This document shows positions 6,071-14,875 of a stretch of DNA of 15,841 nucleotides, one piece after another (within the stretch, counting starts at the first letter, position 1; every line of letters begins with the position of its first letter). The position numbers and the translations under genes are program-made. The notes under the pieces are model-generated. The model was not told the DNA's origin. It ran no database searches and saw only the letters and a list, made by a program, of their open reading frames with translations. This stretch comes from Chitinophaga pinensis (GTDB lineage: Bacteria > Bacteroidota > Bacteroidia > M30B66), in assembly GCA_943333015.1 (NCBI GenBank), contig CALQRR010000004.1:1-15841 (forward strand), written 5' to 3'.

Positions 6071-6474
6071 ACAAAGTCAGAAATACATCCAATGATGAAG
6101 GCCGCAAAGCCAACAAAGCACCGCGCAAGCAGAGTGCTTTTGTTGCTATGCTGCTATCTGTCATCGACGGAAGTTTTCTAAACGCAGCTGGAAAACGGAG
6201 CAATCTACCTTTCGGTCTGTTTATCGCCTTGATCATCGGTTTTTATATCGCCAATACCTATAATGCTGAGCGGACCATCCGTGAAACAGATCGTATTGGA
6301 ATCCAATTGAAAGATTACCGAGACGAATATATCAGCTTGAAGTCAGAACTGATGTTCCGTTCTAACCAAAGTCAAGTTGCTGTGCAGGTTGCACCTCTTG
6401 GCTTACTTGAAGCAAAGGAGCCGCCGCACAAACTCATTATTGAGCAAACAGATTCAACACAAACCAACGACTAG
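6067..6474 (+). CDS. FtsL-like cell division protein
   Basis: Small bitopic membrane protein in the position of ftsL between rsmH and ftsI. In the 135-residue protein a basic cytoplasmic segment (about 1-46, rich in Lys/Arg) is followed by one membrane helix near 47-65 (LPFGLFIALIIGFYIANTY). A charged helical stretch near 66-98 could form the coiled coil expected of FtsL for pairing with an FtsB/DivIC partner and with FtsQ. FtsL proteins diverge strongly, so the assignment rests on topology, size and place rather than on motifs; the Bacteroidota FtsL-like family fits. It starts in the ATGA overlap with rsmH and ends in TAG that shares one base with the GTG of ftsI. Confidence 0.85.
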   Translation: MNKVRNTSNDEGRKANKAPRKQSAFVAMLLSVIDGSFLNAAGKRSNLPFGLFIALIIGFYIANTYNAERTIRETDRIGIQLKDYRDEYISLKSELMFRSNQSQVAVQVAPLGLLEAKEPPHKLIIEQTDSTQTND

Positions 6475-8573
6475 TGGAAACGCCCAAAGACATACTCTGG
6501 CGCCTTCGGCTGATATATATCGTCGTTGTGTTTTTTGGCCTGCTCATTCTGGGGCGGGCTTTTAGCATTGGAATTGTCAACAGAGAATTCTGGTTAGCAA
6601 AAAAAGAACATCAGACCATTCGCCTGAATACGATTGAAGCGATTCGTGGAAATGTGTTTTCATCTGACGGAAGTCTCCTCGCTACGTCACTTCCTATATA
6701 CAATGTATATATGGACCTGAAGGCAGAAAATCTGGATAAGATTTTTGACAAGGGAGTTGATTCGCTTTCGATGATGATGGCGAAAACGTTTGGTGATAGA
6801 TCTGCAGCATCCTATAAGAGTGACCTGCGTCGTGAACGTCGTAAAAAGAACCGGTACTATTTGCTCAGACGCGATGTACGTCATAGTGAGCTGAAGATCA
6901 TGCGGAAATTTCCCATTCTGCGCTACGGAAGATTCCGTGGAGGGATGTTGGTAGAAACCCGGTTACGCCGTGAAATGCCTTTTCGCCATTTGGCATTACG
7001 AACACTCGGTCGTTATCAGGAAGGGGTGAATGCTATCGGAATTGAAGGAGCTTTTAATGAATCGCTTAAAGGTGTTCGTGGGAAACAACTGGAGCAGAAA
7101 ATTTCTGGTGGAACCTGGATTCCTTTAAATGACGGTGCAGAGGTGGAACCCAAAGAAGGCAATGACATCGTTTCTACCATTGATATTGAAATTCAGGATG
7201 TTGCCGAAGCGGAATTAATGCGTCAGCTCCGCAAACACAACGCTGAAAATGGATGTGTGGTTTTAATGGAAGTTGAAACGGGATATATCCGTGCTATTGC
7301 AAACCTTGGACGCACGGGTGACAGCACGTATGCCGAAAACTATAATTATGCAATCGGTGCAGGTTCTGAACCGGGGTCAACATTTAAGTTGGCTTCGTTG
7401 ATGGCTTTGTTTGAAGACGGACTGGCCAAACCAACCGACATGATCAACACCCATGGCGGGAAAGTGAATTACAAAAACCGCACGATGAACGATTCACACG
7501 AAGGTGGATATGGTGTGATTCCGCTTTCAAAAGCATTTGAACTGTCATCCAATACTGCAATTTCTCAAGCCGTTTATCAGGCTTACCGGGCTAATCCTAA
7601 GAAATTCACTGACCGAATCCGAGCGTTTCATTTAGATGAGTTACTCGGATTGCAGATCAGCGGGGAATCACAGCCAATCATCAAAGATCCATCAAGTAAA
7701 ACCTGGTCAGGTACATCCCTGCCCTGGATGTCTATTGGATATGAATGCCGGATGGCTCCCATTCAAATTCTCTCTTTTTATAATGCGGTGGCCAACAACG
7801 GCCGTTTTATGAAGCCACAATTTGTGGAAGAGATTCGCTATCGTGGGCAAGCAATTCGTCGGTTTGACCCTGTTGTAATTGACCCGGCAATTTGTTCTCC
7901 GGCAACCATTGCCAAGCTTAAGCCAATGTTAGAAGGTGTCGTTGAAAGAGGAACTGCGACGAATCTCAAAAACCCATATTATAAAATCGCTGGCAAAACG
8001 GGTACTGCTCAAATTGCATCTGGTAAAGACGGTTACGGTGGAAAAGGTGCTAAGAAGTACCAAGCTTCGTTTGTAGGTTATTTCCCCGCCGACAATCCCA
8101 AGTATTCCTGCATTGTGGTTGTAAGTGCACCTTCCAATTCGGTCTACTATGCCAATTTGGTTGCAGGGCCGGTTTTTAAAGAAGTGGCGGATAAAGTCTA
8201 TGCACAAAACATCGAGATTCAGGAGAAGACTCCAACGCTACTTGGCCTAAATACAGGAAATCAGATTGTAACGGGTTCTGGAGATGACCTCGCTGTGATG
8301 ATGCAGAAAACAGGAATGAAAGGGACTCAGCCCGTTGGAGAGGAATGGGTGCAGATGCGCATTGAGGGAAATCATTCCGTTTCTCAGCTTAAGAAAATAT
8401 CCGAAAATCAGGTGCCCGATGTACGCGGCATGGGACTGAAGGATGCTATGTATATTCTTGAAAATCAAGGAATGCGTGTACGAATTATTGGAAAAGGAAT
8501 CGTGCGGACTCAATCTATCCCCGCTGGTTCTGTCATCCAGAAAAATATGGAAGTCGTTCTCGAACTCACCTGA
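6474..8573 (+). CDS. ftsI: Penicillin-binding protein, septal transpeptidase FtsI (PBP3) with PASTA domain
   Basis: Class B PBP that crosslinks septal peptidoglycan with FtsW. In the 699-residue protein an N-terminal membrane anchor lies near 12-34, then the PBP dimerisation domain (RGNVFSSDG near 58-66), then the transpeptidase domain. SxxK is S302-T-F-K305 in EPGSTFK, SxN is S358-S359-N360, and the KTG triad is K508-T-G510 in AGKTGTAQ, so the enzyme looks active. The last 53 residues (647-699, from VPDVRGMG) form one PASTA domain, a muropeptide-sensing-type module. The start is GTG at 6474, sharing its first base with the ftsL stop TAG. This start is supported by the membrane helix soon after it. 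The assignment as FtsI rather than elongation PBP2 rests on its place in the dcw operon. Confidence 0.95.
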   Translation: METPKDILWRLRLIYIVVVFFGLLILGRAFSIGIVNREFWLAKKEHQTIRLNTIEAIRGNVFSSDGSLLATSLPIYNVYMDLKAENLDKIFDKGVDSLSMMMAKTFGDRSAASYKSDLRRERRKKNRYYLLRRDVRHSELKIMRKFPILRYGRFRGGMLVETRLRREMPFRHLALRTLGRYQEGVNAIGIEGAFNESLKGVRGKQLEQKISGGTWIPLNDGAEVEPKEGNDIVSTIDIEIQDVAEAELMRQLRKHNAENGCVVLMEVETGYIRAIANLGRTGDSTYAENYNYAIGAGSEPGSTFKLASLMALFEDGLAKPTDMINTHGGKVNYKNRTMNDSHEGGYGVIPLSKAFELSSNTAISQAVYQAYRANPKKFTDRIRAFHLDELLGLQISGESQPIIKDPSSKTWSGTSLPWMSIGYECRMAPIQILSFYNAVANNGRFMKPQFVEEIRYRGQAIRRFDPVVIDPAICSPATIAKLKPMLEGVVERGTATNLKNPYYKIAGKTGTAQIASGKDGYGGKGAKKYQASFVGYFPADNPKYSCIVVVSAPSNSVYYANLVAGPVFKEVADKVYAQNIEIQEKTPTLLGLNTGNQIVTGSGDDLAVMMQKTGMKGTQPVGEEWVQMRIEGNHSVSQLKKISENQVPDVRGMGLKDAMYILENQGMRVRIIGKGIVRTQSIPAGSVIQKNMEVVLELT

Positions 8574-8574
8574 T

Positions 8575-10038
8575 ATGAGACTGCTAAGAGACATATTATA
8601 CAAAGCTGGTGCTGTCGAAATACAGGGCTCAACAAATCTTGCGATTCTGTCTGTAACGGCCGATTCACGCAAAGTGGAAAAGAATGGTCTGTTTGTCGCT
8701 GTGCGCGGTCTTCATTCTGATGGGCATGCATTTATCACTACTGCTGAAGAGAATGGCGCTATAGCCGTTGTATGTGAAGAATTACCAGAAGTGCTTCAGG
8801 TAAAAGTCAGCTACATCGTTGTTAAGAACAGTGCGTTGGCTTTAGGACGAATTGCATCTAATTTTTTCGACAATCCGTCTTCGCGCATTAAGGTAGTTGG
8901 GGTGACCGGAACCAACGGCAAGACAACAGTCGCAACGTTACTTTTTCAATTGTTTCAGACGCTTGGTCATCCTTGTGGATTGCTATCGACTGTAAAAAAC
9001 CAGATTGGATCAGAGGTGCTTCCTTCTACACATACAACACCAGATCCGGTTCAGTTGCAATCACTGCTCGACCGTATGGTGAAAGCCGGGTGCACATATG
9101 CTTTTATGGAAGTGAGTTCACATGCTGTGGATCAGCATCGTATTCACGGAGTTGATTTTTCAGGCGGTGTTTTTACCAATCTGACCCACGATCATCTCGA
9201 TTACCACAAGACATTTGAAAATTATCTAGCGGCCAAACAGCGCTTTTTCACTGAGCTTCCCTCCGATGCATTTATGTTGGTGAATCTCGATGATGAACAG
9301 GGCCTGACAATGTCAGCTTTCTCAAAGGCATCACTGCACACCTATGGCTTTAGTCAAGGAGCTGATTTTTCATGTCGCATTCTTGAAAAAGAACTTGGAG
9401 GAATGTTACTCCGGCTGGATGATCAAGATGTTTGGACTCCTCTGATTGGCGTTTTTAATGCGTCTAATTTGTTGGCTGTATATGGAGTGGCGGTATTGCT
9501 CGGTCAGGATAAAGTCAACACCCTTACCGCATTGAGCACATTGCGCAGTGTGGAAGGTCGGTTTCAGTATGTGCAATCAGAGGAAAAAATCACCGCAATT
9601 GTTGATTATGCCCATACCCCGGATGCATTGGAAAATGTGCTTCGGACCATTGCAGAACTTCGTACTGGAAATGAGCAGGTTATTACACTGGTTGGTTGCG
9701 GCGGAGACCGGGATGCAGCCAAGCGTCCTGAAATGGCACGTATTGCTTGTGAAATGAGCGATAAGGTGATTTTGACGTCAGACAATCCACGTTCAGAGGA
9801 ACCAGAAGAAATTATTCGCCAGATGAAAGTTGGTGTGGATGCAGTCCATGCTAAAAAAGTTTTGGTCATCACTGACCGTCGGGAAGCTATTCGAACGGCG
9901 AGCGCCTTAAGTAAACCAGGCGATATTATTCTGATTGCCGGAAAGGGCCATGAAAAATACCAGGAAATCAAAGGGGTAAAACACCCTTTTGATGATATGG
10001 AAGAAGTGAAAGAAACATTTAATCTACAGGGAAGCTGA
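8575..10038 (+). CDS. murE: UDP-MurNAc-L-Ala-D-Glu--meso-diaminopimelate ligase
   Basis: Cytoplasmic ATP-dependent ligase adding the third residue of the stem peptide. The 487-residue protein has the P-loop [10 protein letters not shown] at 109-118 (Lys116), THTTPDP near 152-158, [11 protein letters not shown] near 179-189, and the likely carbamylated Lys221 in [17 protein letters not shown] is near 343-350 and [12 protein letters not shown] near 374-385. DNPR at 403-406 is the signature for meso-diaminopimelate rather than lysine as substrate. ATG 8575 is one base after the ftsI stop (TGATATG) and yields the normal N-terminus; an in-frame ATG at 8443 would overlap the PASTA-coding region and is rejected. 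The stop overlaps the mraY start as TGATG. In the usual dcw order murF would follow; it is absent. Confidence 0.97.
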   Translation: MRLLRDILYKAGAVEIQGSTNLAILSVTADSRKVEKNGLFVAVRGLHSDGHAFITTAEENGAIAVVCEELPEVLQVKVSYIVVKNSALALGRIASNFFDNPSSRIKVVGVTGTNGKTTVATLLFQLFQTLGHPCGLLSTVKNQIGSEVLPSTHTTPDPVQLQSLLDRMVKAGCTYAFMEVSSHAVDQHRIHGVDFSGGVFTNLTHDHLDYHKTFENYLAAKQRFFTELPSDAFMLVNLDDEQGLTMSAFSKASLHTYGFSQGADFSCRILEKELGGMLLRLDDQDVWTPLIGVFNASNLLAVYGVAVLLGQDKVNTLTALSTLRSVEGRFQYVQSEEKITAIVDYAHTPDALENVLRTIAELRTGNEQVITLVGCGGDRDAAKRPEMARIACEMSDKVILTSDNPRSEEPEEIIRQMKVGVDAVHAKKVLVITDRREAIRTASALSKPGDIILIAGKGHEKYQEIKGVKHPFDDMEEVKETFNLQGS

Positions 10039-11279
10039 TGTTGTATTATCTCTTTGATTATCTCGATAAGCATACTGGATTTCCGGGAGTTGGACTGTTT
10101 CAGTTTATCTCTTTCCGCGCAGCGATGGCATTGATCCTGTCGCTTATCATATCTATGGTTTTTGGAAAAAAAATCATTCAGTATCTGCAGCTAAAACAAG
10201 TGGGTGAAACCATTCGGGATCTTGGTCTTCAAGGGCAAATGAACAAGCAGGGAACTCCCACCATGGGCGGTCTCATTATTCTTTCCTGCATCCTCATTCC
10301 GACGCTATTATTTGCGAAGCTTCACAATGTCTACATCATCACCTTATTGCTATCCACGGTTGGCCTTGGATTAATTGGTTTCCTAGACGATTATATCAAG
10401 GTCTTTAAGAAGAATAAAGAAGGACTGGCTGGTCGGTTTAAAATAGTTGGTCAGGTTGGTATTGGTTTGCTGGTAGGAGCGGTGCTTTATTTTCATCCCG
10501 ATGTTACTATCCGTCGTCAAATAGTAGGAGCACCCGCTACTGAACAGGTTGTCGGAACGAATGAGATGTCGGTTCGGAATGAAAAATATGTGGATGCCAA
10601 AGCTCCTATTACTACTATTCCTTTTGTAAAAAATCACGAGTTCAACTACTCAAAAATTCTTTCGTTTCTGGGAGATAATTATGAAAAGTGGGCGTGGCTC
10701 ATTTTTATTCCTGTGGTTATTTTCATCATCACAGCTGTTTCCAACGGAGCCAATATGACCGATGGTCTTGATGGTCTTGCTGCTGGAACAACTGGCATCA
10801 TTGGGTTTGTATTAGCCTTGTTTGCCTACGTTTCGGGTAACCTCATTTTTGCTGATTACCTCAATATCATGTACATCCCCAATTCGGGAGAGATTGTGAT
10901 CTATATGAGTGCTTTTGTTGGCGCCTGTGTTGGTTTTCTTTGGTACAACAGCTATCCGGCACAGATCTTCATGGGAGATACCGGAAGTCTGGCTTTAGGA
11001 GGAATCGTTGCCGTTGTGGCGATTATGCTTCGCAAGGAACTTATGATTCCGATTCTCTGTGGTATTTATCTAGTGGAGAACCTCAGTGTGGTGATGCAGG
11101 TGAGTTATTTCAAATACACCAAAAAACGCTATGGTGAAGGCCGCCGAATTTTCAGGATGGCTCCTTTGCACCATCATTTTCAAAAAATGGGTTTTCACGA
11201 ATCCAAGATTGTAGCCCGTTTCTGGATTGTCGGTATTGCACTGGCAGCTCTCACCATCATTACACTCAAACTCCGCTAA
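10038..11279 (+). CDS. mraY: Phospho-MurNAc-pentapeptide transferase MraY, long form
   Basis: Polytopic inner-membrane enzyme transferring phospho-MurNAc-pentapeptide to undecaprenyl phosphate, forming lipid I. In the 413-residue protein GTPTMGG is at 72-78, DD at 117-118 in [17 protein letters not shown] at 239-247, the MGDTGS motif at 312-317, and the LHHHF region at 377-381, so the catalytic Asp and His residues are present. About ten hydrophobic helices are visible. It is around 50 residues longer than E. coli MraY (360); the extra segment is near 153-205, in the loop predicted to face the periplasm between helices 4 and 5. It starts in a one-base overlap with the murE stop and is followed by murD after 3 bases. 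Confidence 0.97.
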   Translation: MLYYLFDYLDKHTGFPGVGLFQFISFRAAMALILSLIISMVFGKKIIQYLQLKQVGETIRDLGLQGQMNKQGTPTMGGLIILSCILIPTLLFAKLHNVYIITLLLSTVGLGLIGFLDDYIKVFKKNKEGLAGRFKIVGQVGIGLLVGAVLYFHPDVTIRRQIVGAPATEQVVGTNEMSVRNEKYVDAKAPITTIPFVKNHEFNYSKILSFLGDNYEKWAWLIFIPVVIFIITAVSNGANMTDGLDGLAAGTTGIIGFVLALFAYVSGNLIFADYLNIMYIPNSGEIVIYMSAFVGACVGFLWYNSYPAQIFMGDTGSLALGGIVAVVAIMLRKELMIPILCGIYLVENLSVVMQVSYFKYTKKRYGEGRRIFRMAPLHHHFQKMGFHESKIVARFWIVGIALAALTIITLKLR

Positions 11280-11282
11280 GTC

Positions 11283-12623
11283 GTGGATACGAAGCAACAT
11301 ATAACCATTCTAGGCGCCGGCGAAAGCGGTGTTGGGGCAGCCATTCTGGCGAAGCTCAAGGGATGGCATGTATTCGTGTCTGACAAAGGAGCAATTCCTG
11401 CTAAATACAAAACAGAGCTTGAAGGGGCAAGTATTGCTTTTGAAGAAGGATTCCATTCTGACGACCGTGTTCTGGGAGCAGAGCTGATTATTAAAAGTCC
11501 AGGTATTCCTGATAAAGCGCCCATTGTCATAGAAGCCCACAAACGTGGAATTCCGGTGATTTCTGAAATCGAATTTGCTGCGCGCTATACGAATGCAAAG
11601 CTGATCGCGATCACTGGTACGAATGGGAAAACCACCACCACGCTTTTAACCTATCATATCTTCAAAAAGGCAGGTCTAAACGTAGCTGTAGCTGGAAATG
11701 TTGGGCGCAGTTTCGCCCGTCAGGTGGCTGAATCCGAGCACGATTTCTACATTCTGGAATTGAGCAGTTTTCAACTCGATGGCATGTACCAGTTCAAAGC
11801 AGATGTGGCGGTATTGCTCAATATCACTCCCGATCATCTGGACAGATACGACTATCAACTAAGCAATTATGTGTTTTCCAAGTTTCGCATTCTGCAGAAT
11901 ATGGATGCGCATGGATACTTTATCTATTGTGCGGATGATCCGATTACTGTTGCGGCACTAAACAATCATCCTACACCCGCCCGAAAGCTTCCCTTTTCAC
12001 TCAGTAAACCTCAGGAACAGGGCGCATTTATTCAAGAAAACCAACTTCACTTCACTATAAACGATCCACTCATTATGTCCATTTTCGACCTCGCCCTACA
12101 AGGCAAACACAATCAATACAACTCCATGGCAGCCGGAATTTCTGCCAGGGTGTTCGAAATCCGTAAGGATATGGTACGCGAAAGCCTAATGGACTTTGAG
12201 AACATTGAACATCGTCTCGAATTTGTAACGAAAGTGCACGGCATCGAATTTATCAACGATTCCAAAGCGACCAATGTCAATTCGACCTGGTATGCACTCG
12301 AAAGTATGACCAATCCGATTGTCTGGATCGTAGGTGGAGTGGACAAAGGGAATGATTATAACATGCTCACAGAACTTGTACGTGGCAGAGTGAAGGCTAT
12401 CGTATGCATGGGCAAGGACAACCAAAAAATCCACGAAGCTTTTCATGGAATGGTGGAGCATATTGTAGATACAAACAGTGCTACAGAAGCTGTGAAGGCG
12501 GCCTATCTTTTAGGTAAGAAAGGAGATACGGTTCTTCTGTCACCAGCTTGTGCCAGTTTCGATTTGTTCGAAAACTACGAAGACCGTGGTCGCCAGTTTA
12601 AAAAAGCGGTTCGCGAACTTTAA
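11283..12623 (+). CDS. murD: UDP-MurNAc-L-alanine--D-glutamate ligase
   Basis: Cytoplasmic ATP-dependent ligase adding D-Glu, the second stem-peptide residue, before MurE acts. In the 446-residue protein an N-terminal Rossmann-like fold has GAGESGVGAA at 11-20 and SPGIP at 72-76, binding the UDP moiety. The P-loop TGTNGKTT is at 111-118 (Lys116). ELSSFQLDG and NITPDHLDRYDY follow in the central domain. NDSKATNVNSTW and GGVDKGNDY belong to the C-terminal substrate domain, and SPACASFDLFENYEDRG near the end is typical MurD. It starts with GTG at 11283, three bases after the mraY stop; the first residues MDTKQHITILGAGESG fit the family and no better start is near. Length is normal. ftsW follows after 12 bases. 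Confidence 0.97.
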   Translation: MDTKQHITILGAGESGVGAAILAKLKGWHVFVSDKGAIPAKYKTELEGASIAFEEGFHSDDRVLGAELIIKSPGIPDKAPIVIEAHKRGIPVISEIEFAARYTNAKLIAITGTNGKTTTTLLTYHIFKKAGLNVAVAGNVGRSFARQVAESEHDFYILELSSFQLDGMYQFKADVAVLLNITPDHLDRYDYQLSNYVFSKFRILQNMDAHGYFIYCADDPITVAALNNHPTPARKLPFSLSKPQEQGAFIQENQLHFTINDPLIMSIFDLALQGKHNQYNSMAAGISARVFEIRKDMVRESLMDFENIEHRLEFVTKVHGIEFINDSKATNVNSTWYALESMTNPIVWIVGGVDKGNDYNMLTELVRGRVKAIVCMGKDNQKIHEAFHGMVEHIVDTNSATEAVKAAYLLGKKGDTVLLSPACASFDLFENYEDRGRQFKKAVREL

Positions 12624-12635
12624 TAAATCTGATTC

Positions 12636-13784
12636 ATGAACCTTCCTGCTATATACGCCAAAGGAGACCGCACCATCTGGATCGTGGTGTTGCTTCTCTC
12701 AGTGCTTTCTGTTCTTGCTGTTTACAGTGCGACAGGGACGCTTGCGTATGCCAAACAAGGAGGGAATACGGAACATTATCTGGTCAAACATTTGTTTCTA
12801 GTGATGACCGGAATCGGGTTGATGTACGTGACCCATTTAGCTCATTACCGAATCTTTTCACGGATTGGTCAGATTGCGATATGGGTTGCGGGGCCGCTTT
12901 TGTTGATTACGCTTGCAACAGGAACCAATTTGAATGAGGCAAGCCGTTGGATTACCGTTCCAATCATAAATGCAACGTTCCAAACTTCCGACTTTGCTAA
13001 ACTTGCGTTGATCATGTATCTGGCTCGTTTGCTTTCTCGTAAGCAAGACCAAATCAAGGAATTCAAAGACACTTTCTTGATTTTGATGATTCCTATTTTT
13101 ATAATCTGCGGGCTCATTTTACCTGCTAATTTTTCTACGGCAGCAATTCTTTTTGCGACTTCTCTCGTGCTTCTCTTTGTAGGGAGAGTCAATATGAAGT
13201 ACATCCTAATTTTGGTAGCAACTGGAATTTTGGCATTTGGTTTATTTGTCGTTGTTGCACTAAATATTGATTTGCCGGGGCGTATAGGAACATGGAGGGC
13301 ACGCATCGAGAACTTCAGCAGCGGTGAATCGGAAGCGAATTTTCAAGCAGAACAGGCCAAAATCGCTATCGCAAATGGAGGCGTTTTCGGTCAAGGGCCT
13401 GGAAATTCCACACAGCGTAATTTTCTCCCTCATCCATATTCTGACTTTATTTTTGCCATCATCCTTGAGGAATATGGCTTCGTTGGCGCATCAATTTTAA
13501 TGTTGCTGTACCTCATTTTACTCCTACGGGTAGTAAGAATGATTCGTTACAGTCCGCAGGCGTTTGCCTCATTTCTTGCTGTTGGTTGTTGTTTGATGCT
13601 GCTTTTTCAAGCGTTCATCAACATGGCCGTTGCAGTGAATCTTTTCCCTGTTACGGGTCAGGCTTTACCATTGGTGAGTATGGGAGGAACATCCATTTGG
13701 TTTACAAGCATTTCGATAGGAATAATTCTCTGCGTTAGCCGTTTCTGTGTAAAGGAGAAAGGAGGGGAAGATGAGCTCGTATAA
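12636..13784 (+). CDS. ftsW: Septal peptidoglycan glycosyltransferase FtsW (SEDS family)
   Basis: SEDS-family polymerase that uses lipid II to build glycan strands at the septum, paired with the upstream FtsI. The 382-residue protein is strongly hydrophobic, with about ten membrane helices from residue 13 on. NEASRWI near 100-106, QTSDFAKLALI near 116-126, and FGQGPGNSTQRNFLPHPYSDFIFA near 251-273 match the conserved SEDS blocks. Asp270 in YSDFIFA aligns with the catalytic Asp (E. coli FtsW Asp297). The C-terminal GQALPLVSMGGTS is the usual SEDS end motif. Its 3' end overlaps murG by 14 bases. FtsW rather than RodA is inferred from the operon. Confidence 0.96.
   Translation: MNLPAIYAKGDRTIWIVVLLLSVLSVLAVYSATGTLAYAKQGGNTEHYLVKHLFLVMTGIGLMYVTHLAHYRIFSRIGQIAIWVAGPLLLITLATGTNLNEASRWITVPIINATFQTSDFAKLALIMYLARLLSRKQDQIKEFKDTFLILMIPIFIICGLILPANFSTAAILFATSLVLLFVGRVNMKYILILVATGILAFGLFVVVALNIDLPGRIGTWRARIENFSSGESEANFQAEQAKIAIANGGVFGQGPGNSTQRNFLPHPYSDFIFAIILEEYGFVGASILMLLYLILLLRVVRMIRYSPQAFASFLAVGCCLMLLFQAFINMAVAVNLFPVTGQALPLVSMGGTSIWFTSISIGIILCVSRFCVKEKGGEDELV
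13759..13770 (+). promoter_or_regulatory. Strong purine-rich ribosome binding site before murG
   Basis: AAGGAGGGGAAG directly precedes the murG ATG, and AGGAGG at 13760-13765 is at a classical distance (5 bases). Most other starts in this operon lack such a motif, as is usual in Bacteroidota. It also codes for the ftsW tail KGGE, so it may be accidental. Confidence 0.5.
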
Positions 13785-14874
13785 GTTTATCATTTCGGGT
13801 GGAGGAACTGGTGGGCATATTTTTCCTGCTGTTGCTATTGCCAATGGAATCAAAGAACGATTTCCGCAGGCAGAAATTCTTTTTGTTGGAGCCAAGGGCC
13901 GCATGGAGATGGAAAAAGTTCCTGCTGCTGGCTACGAAATTGTGGGATTAAACATCACAGGAATTCAACGTTCATTCTCGCTAAAAAATTTACTTGTTCC
14001 GTTCCGTTTACTCGGAGCCTTGCTCGAAGCCGGTAAAATCCTCCGACGTTTTAAACCTAATGTGGTCATCGGAGTGGGCGGATATGCTAGTGGAGCGGTG
14101 TTGTATATGGCAACGTTAAAGGGAATACCAACGTTGGTTCAGGAGCAGAATTCTTTTCCCGGCATCACCAATAAATTACTTGCTAAACGTGTAAATCTTC
14201 TGTGCGTCGCTTATACTGGGATGGATCGCTTTTTTTCGCTTGCTAAACTCCGTTTGACAGGCAACCCTGTCCGGCAGGAGATTGCCGCTCAAGCAGGAAA
14301 GCGCGAAATAGCATTGAAGCATTTTAGTCTCGACCCTAGCCGACAGACATTATTGGTCATTGGCGGAAGTCTTGGAGCACGCTCAATTAACGAAAGTATA
14401 CTTGCTGCTTTACCGTCCATTCAAAAAGCTGGACTTCAACTCATCTGGCAAACTGGAAATGGATTTGATGTTACCGCGGCTGAGGCTGTTCGTGCATTTA
14501 ATGACCCGGCTATACAGACATTCGCATTTATAAAAGAGATGGATTTAGCATATGCAGCTGCCGATCTGGTTGTTTCCAGAGCAGGTGCATTGGCTGTTTC
14601 GGAACTCTGTCTGGTCCGGAAAGCATGCATACTTGTACCGTATCCGTTTGCTTCTGAAGACCATCAAACTCACAACGCACAATCGTTGGTGGAAAAAGGA
14701 GCTGCACTGCTTGTTACAGATAGCGATGCACGAACGAAACTTGCAGAGGTTGCACTCGCCTTGGCTTCTGATCCCGTGAAACGGGCAGGACTAGAGCAAG
14801 CAATCGCTGCGTTGGGCATGCCTGACGCAACAAAAAATATTGTGGATGAAGTTATTAATCTGATGCCTGCCTGA
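13771..14874 (+). CDS. murG: UDP-GlcNAc--undecaprenyl-PP-MurNAc-pentapeptide transferase MurG
   Basis: Peripheral membrane glycosyltransferase (GT28) adding GlcNAc to lipid I to give lipid II, on the cytoplasmic face. In the 367-residue protein GGGTGGH is at 10-16 (ISGGGTGGHIFPA). A second glycine-rich site, GVGGYASG, is near 107-114, then QEQNSFPG, then the C-domain loop VIGGSLGARSIN that binds the donor. SRAGALAVSEL and PYPFASEDHQTHNA near the end of the donor site complete the family pattern. ATG 13771 overlaps the last 14 bases of ftsW and follows a purine-rich ribosome binding site. The stop is separated by one base from the murC ATG. Confidence 0.97.
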   Translation: MSSYKFIISGGGTGGHIFPAVAIANGIKERFPQAEILFVGAKGRMEMEKVPAAGYEIVGLNITGIQRSFSLKNLLVPFRLLGALLEAGKILRRFKPNVVIGVGGYASGAVLYMATLKGIPTLVQEQNSFPGITNKLLAKRVNLLCVAYTGMDRFFSLAKLRLTGNPVRQEIAAQAGKREIALKHFSLDPSRQTLLVIGGSLGARSINESILAALPSIQKAGLQLIWQTGNGFDVTAAEAVRAFNDPAIQTFAFIKEMDLAYAAADLVVSRAGALAVSELCLVRKACILVPYPFASEDHQTHNAQSLVEKGAALLVTDSDARTKLAEVALALASDPVKRAGLEQAIAALGMPDATKNIVDEVINLMPA

Positions 14875-14875
14875 T

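Noticed and set aside
8443..8574. MurE start at 8443 inside ftsI
   Set aside because: The extension is the out-of-frame shadow of the PASTA domain; ATG 8575, one base after the ftsI stop, gives the normal MurE N-terminus.
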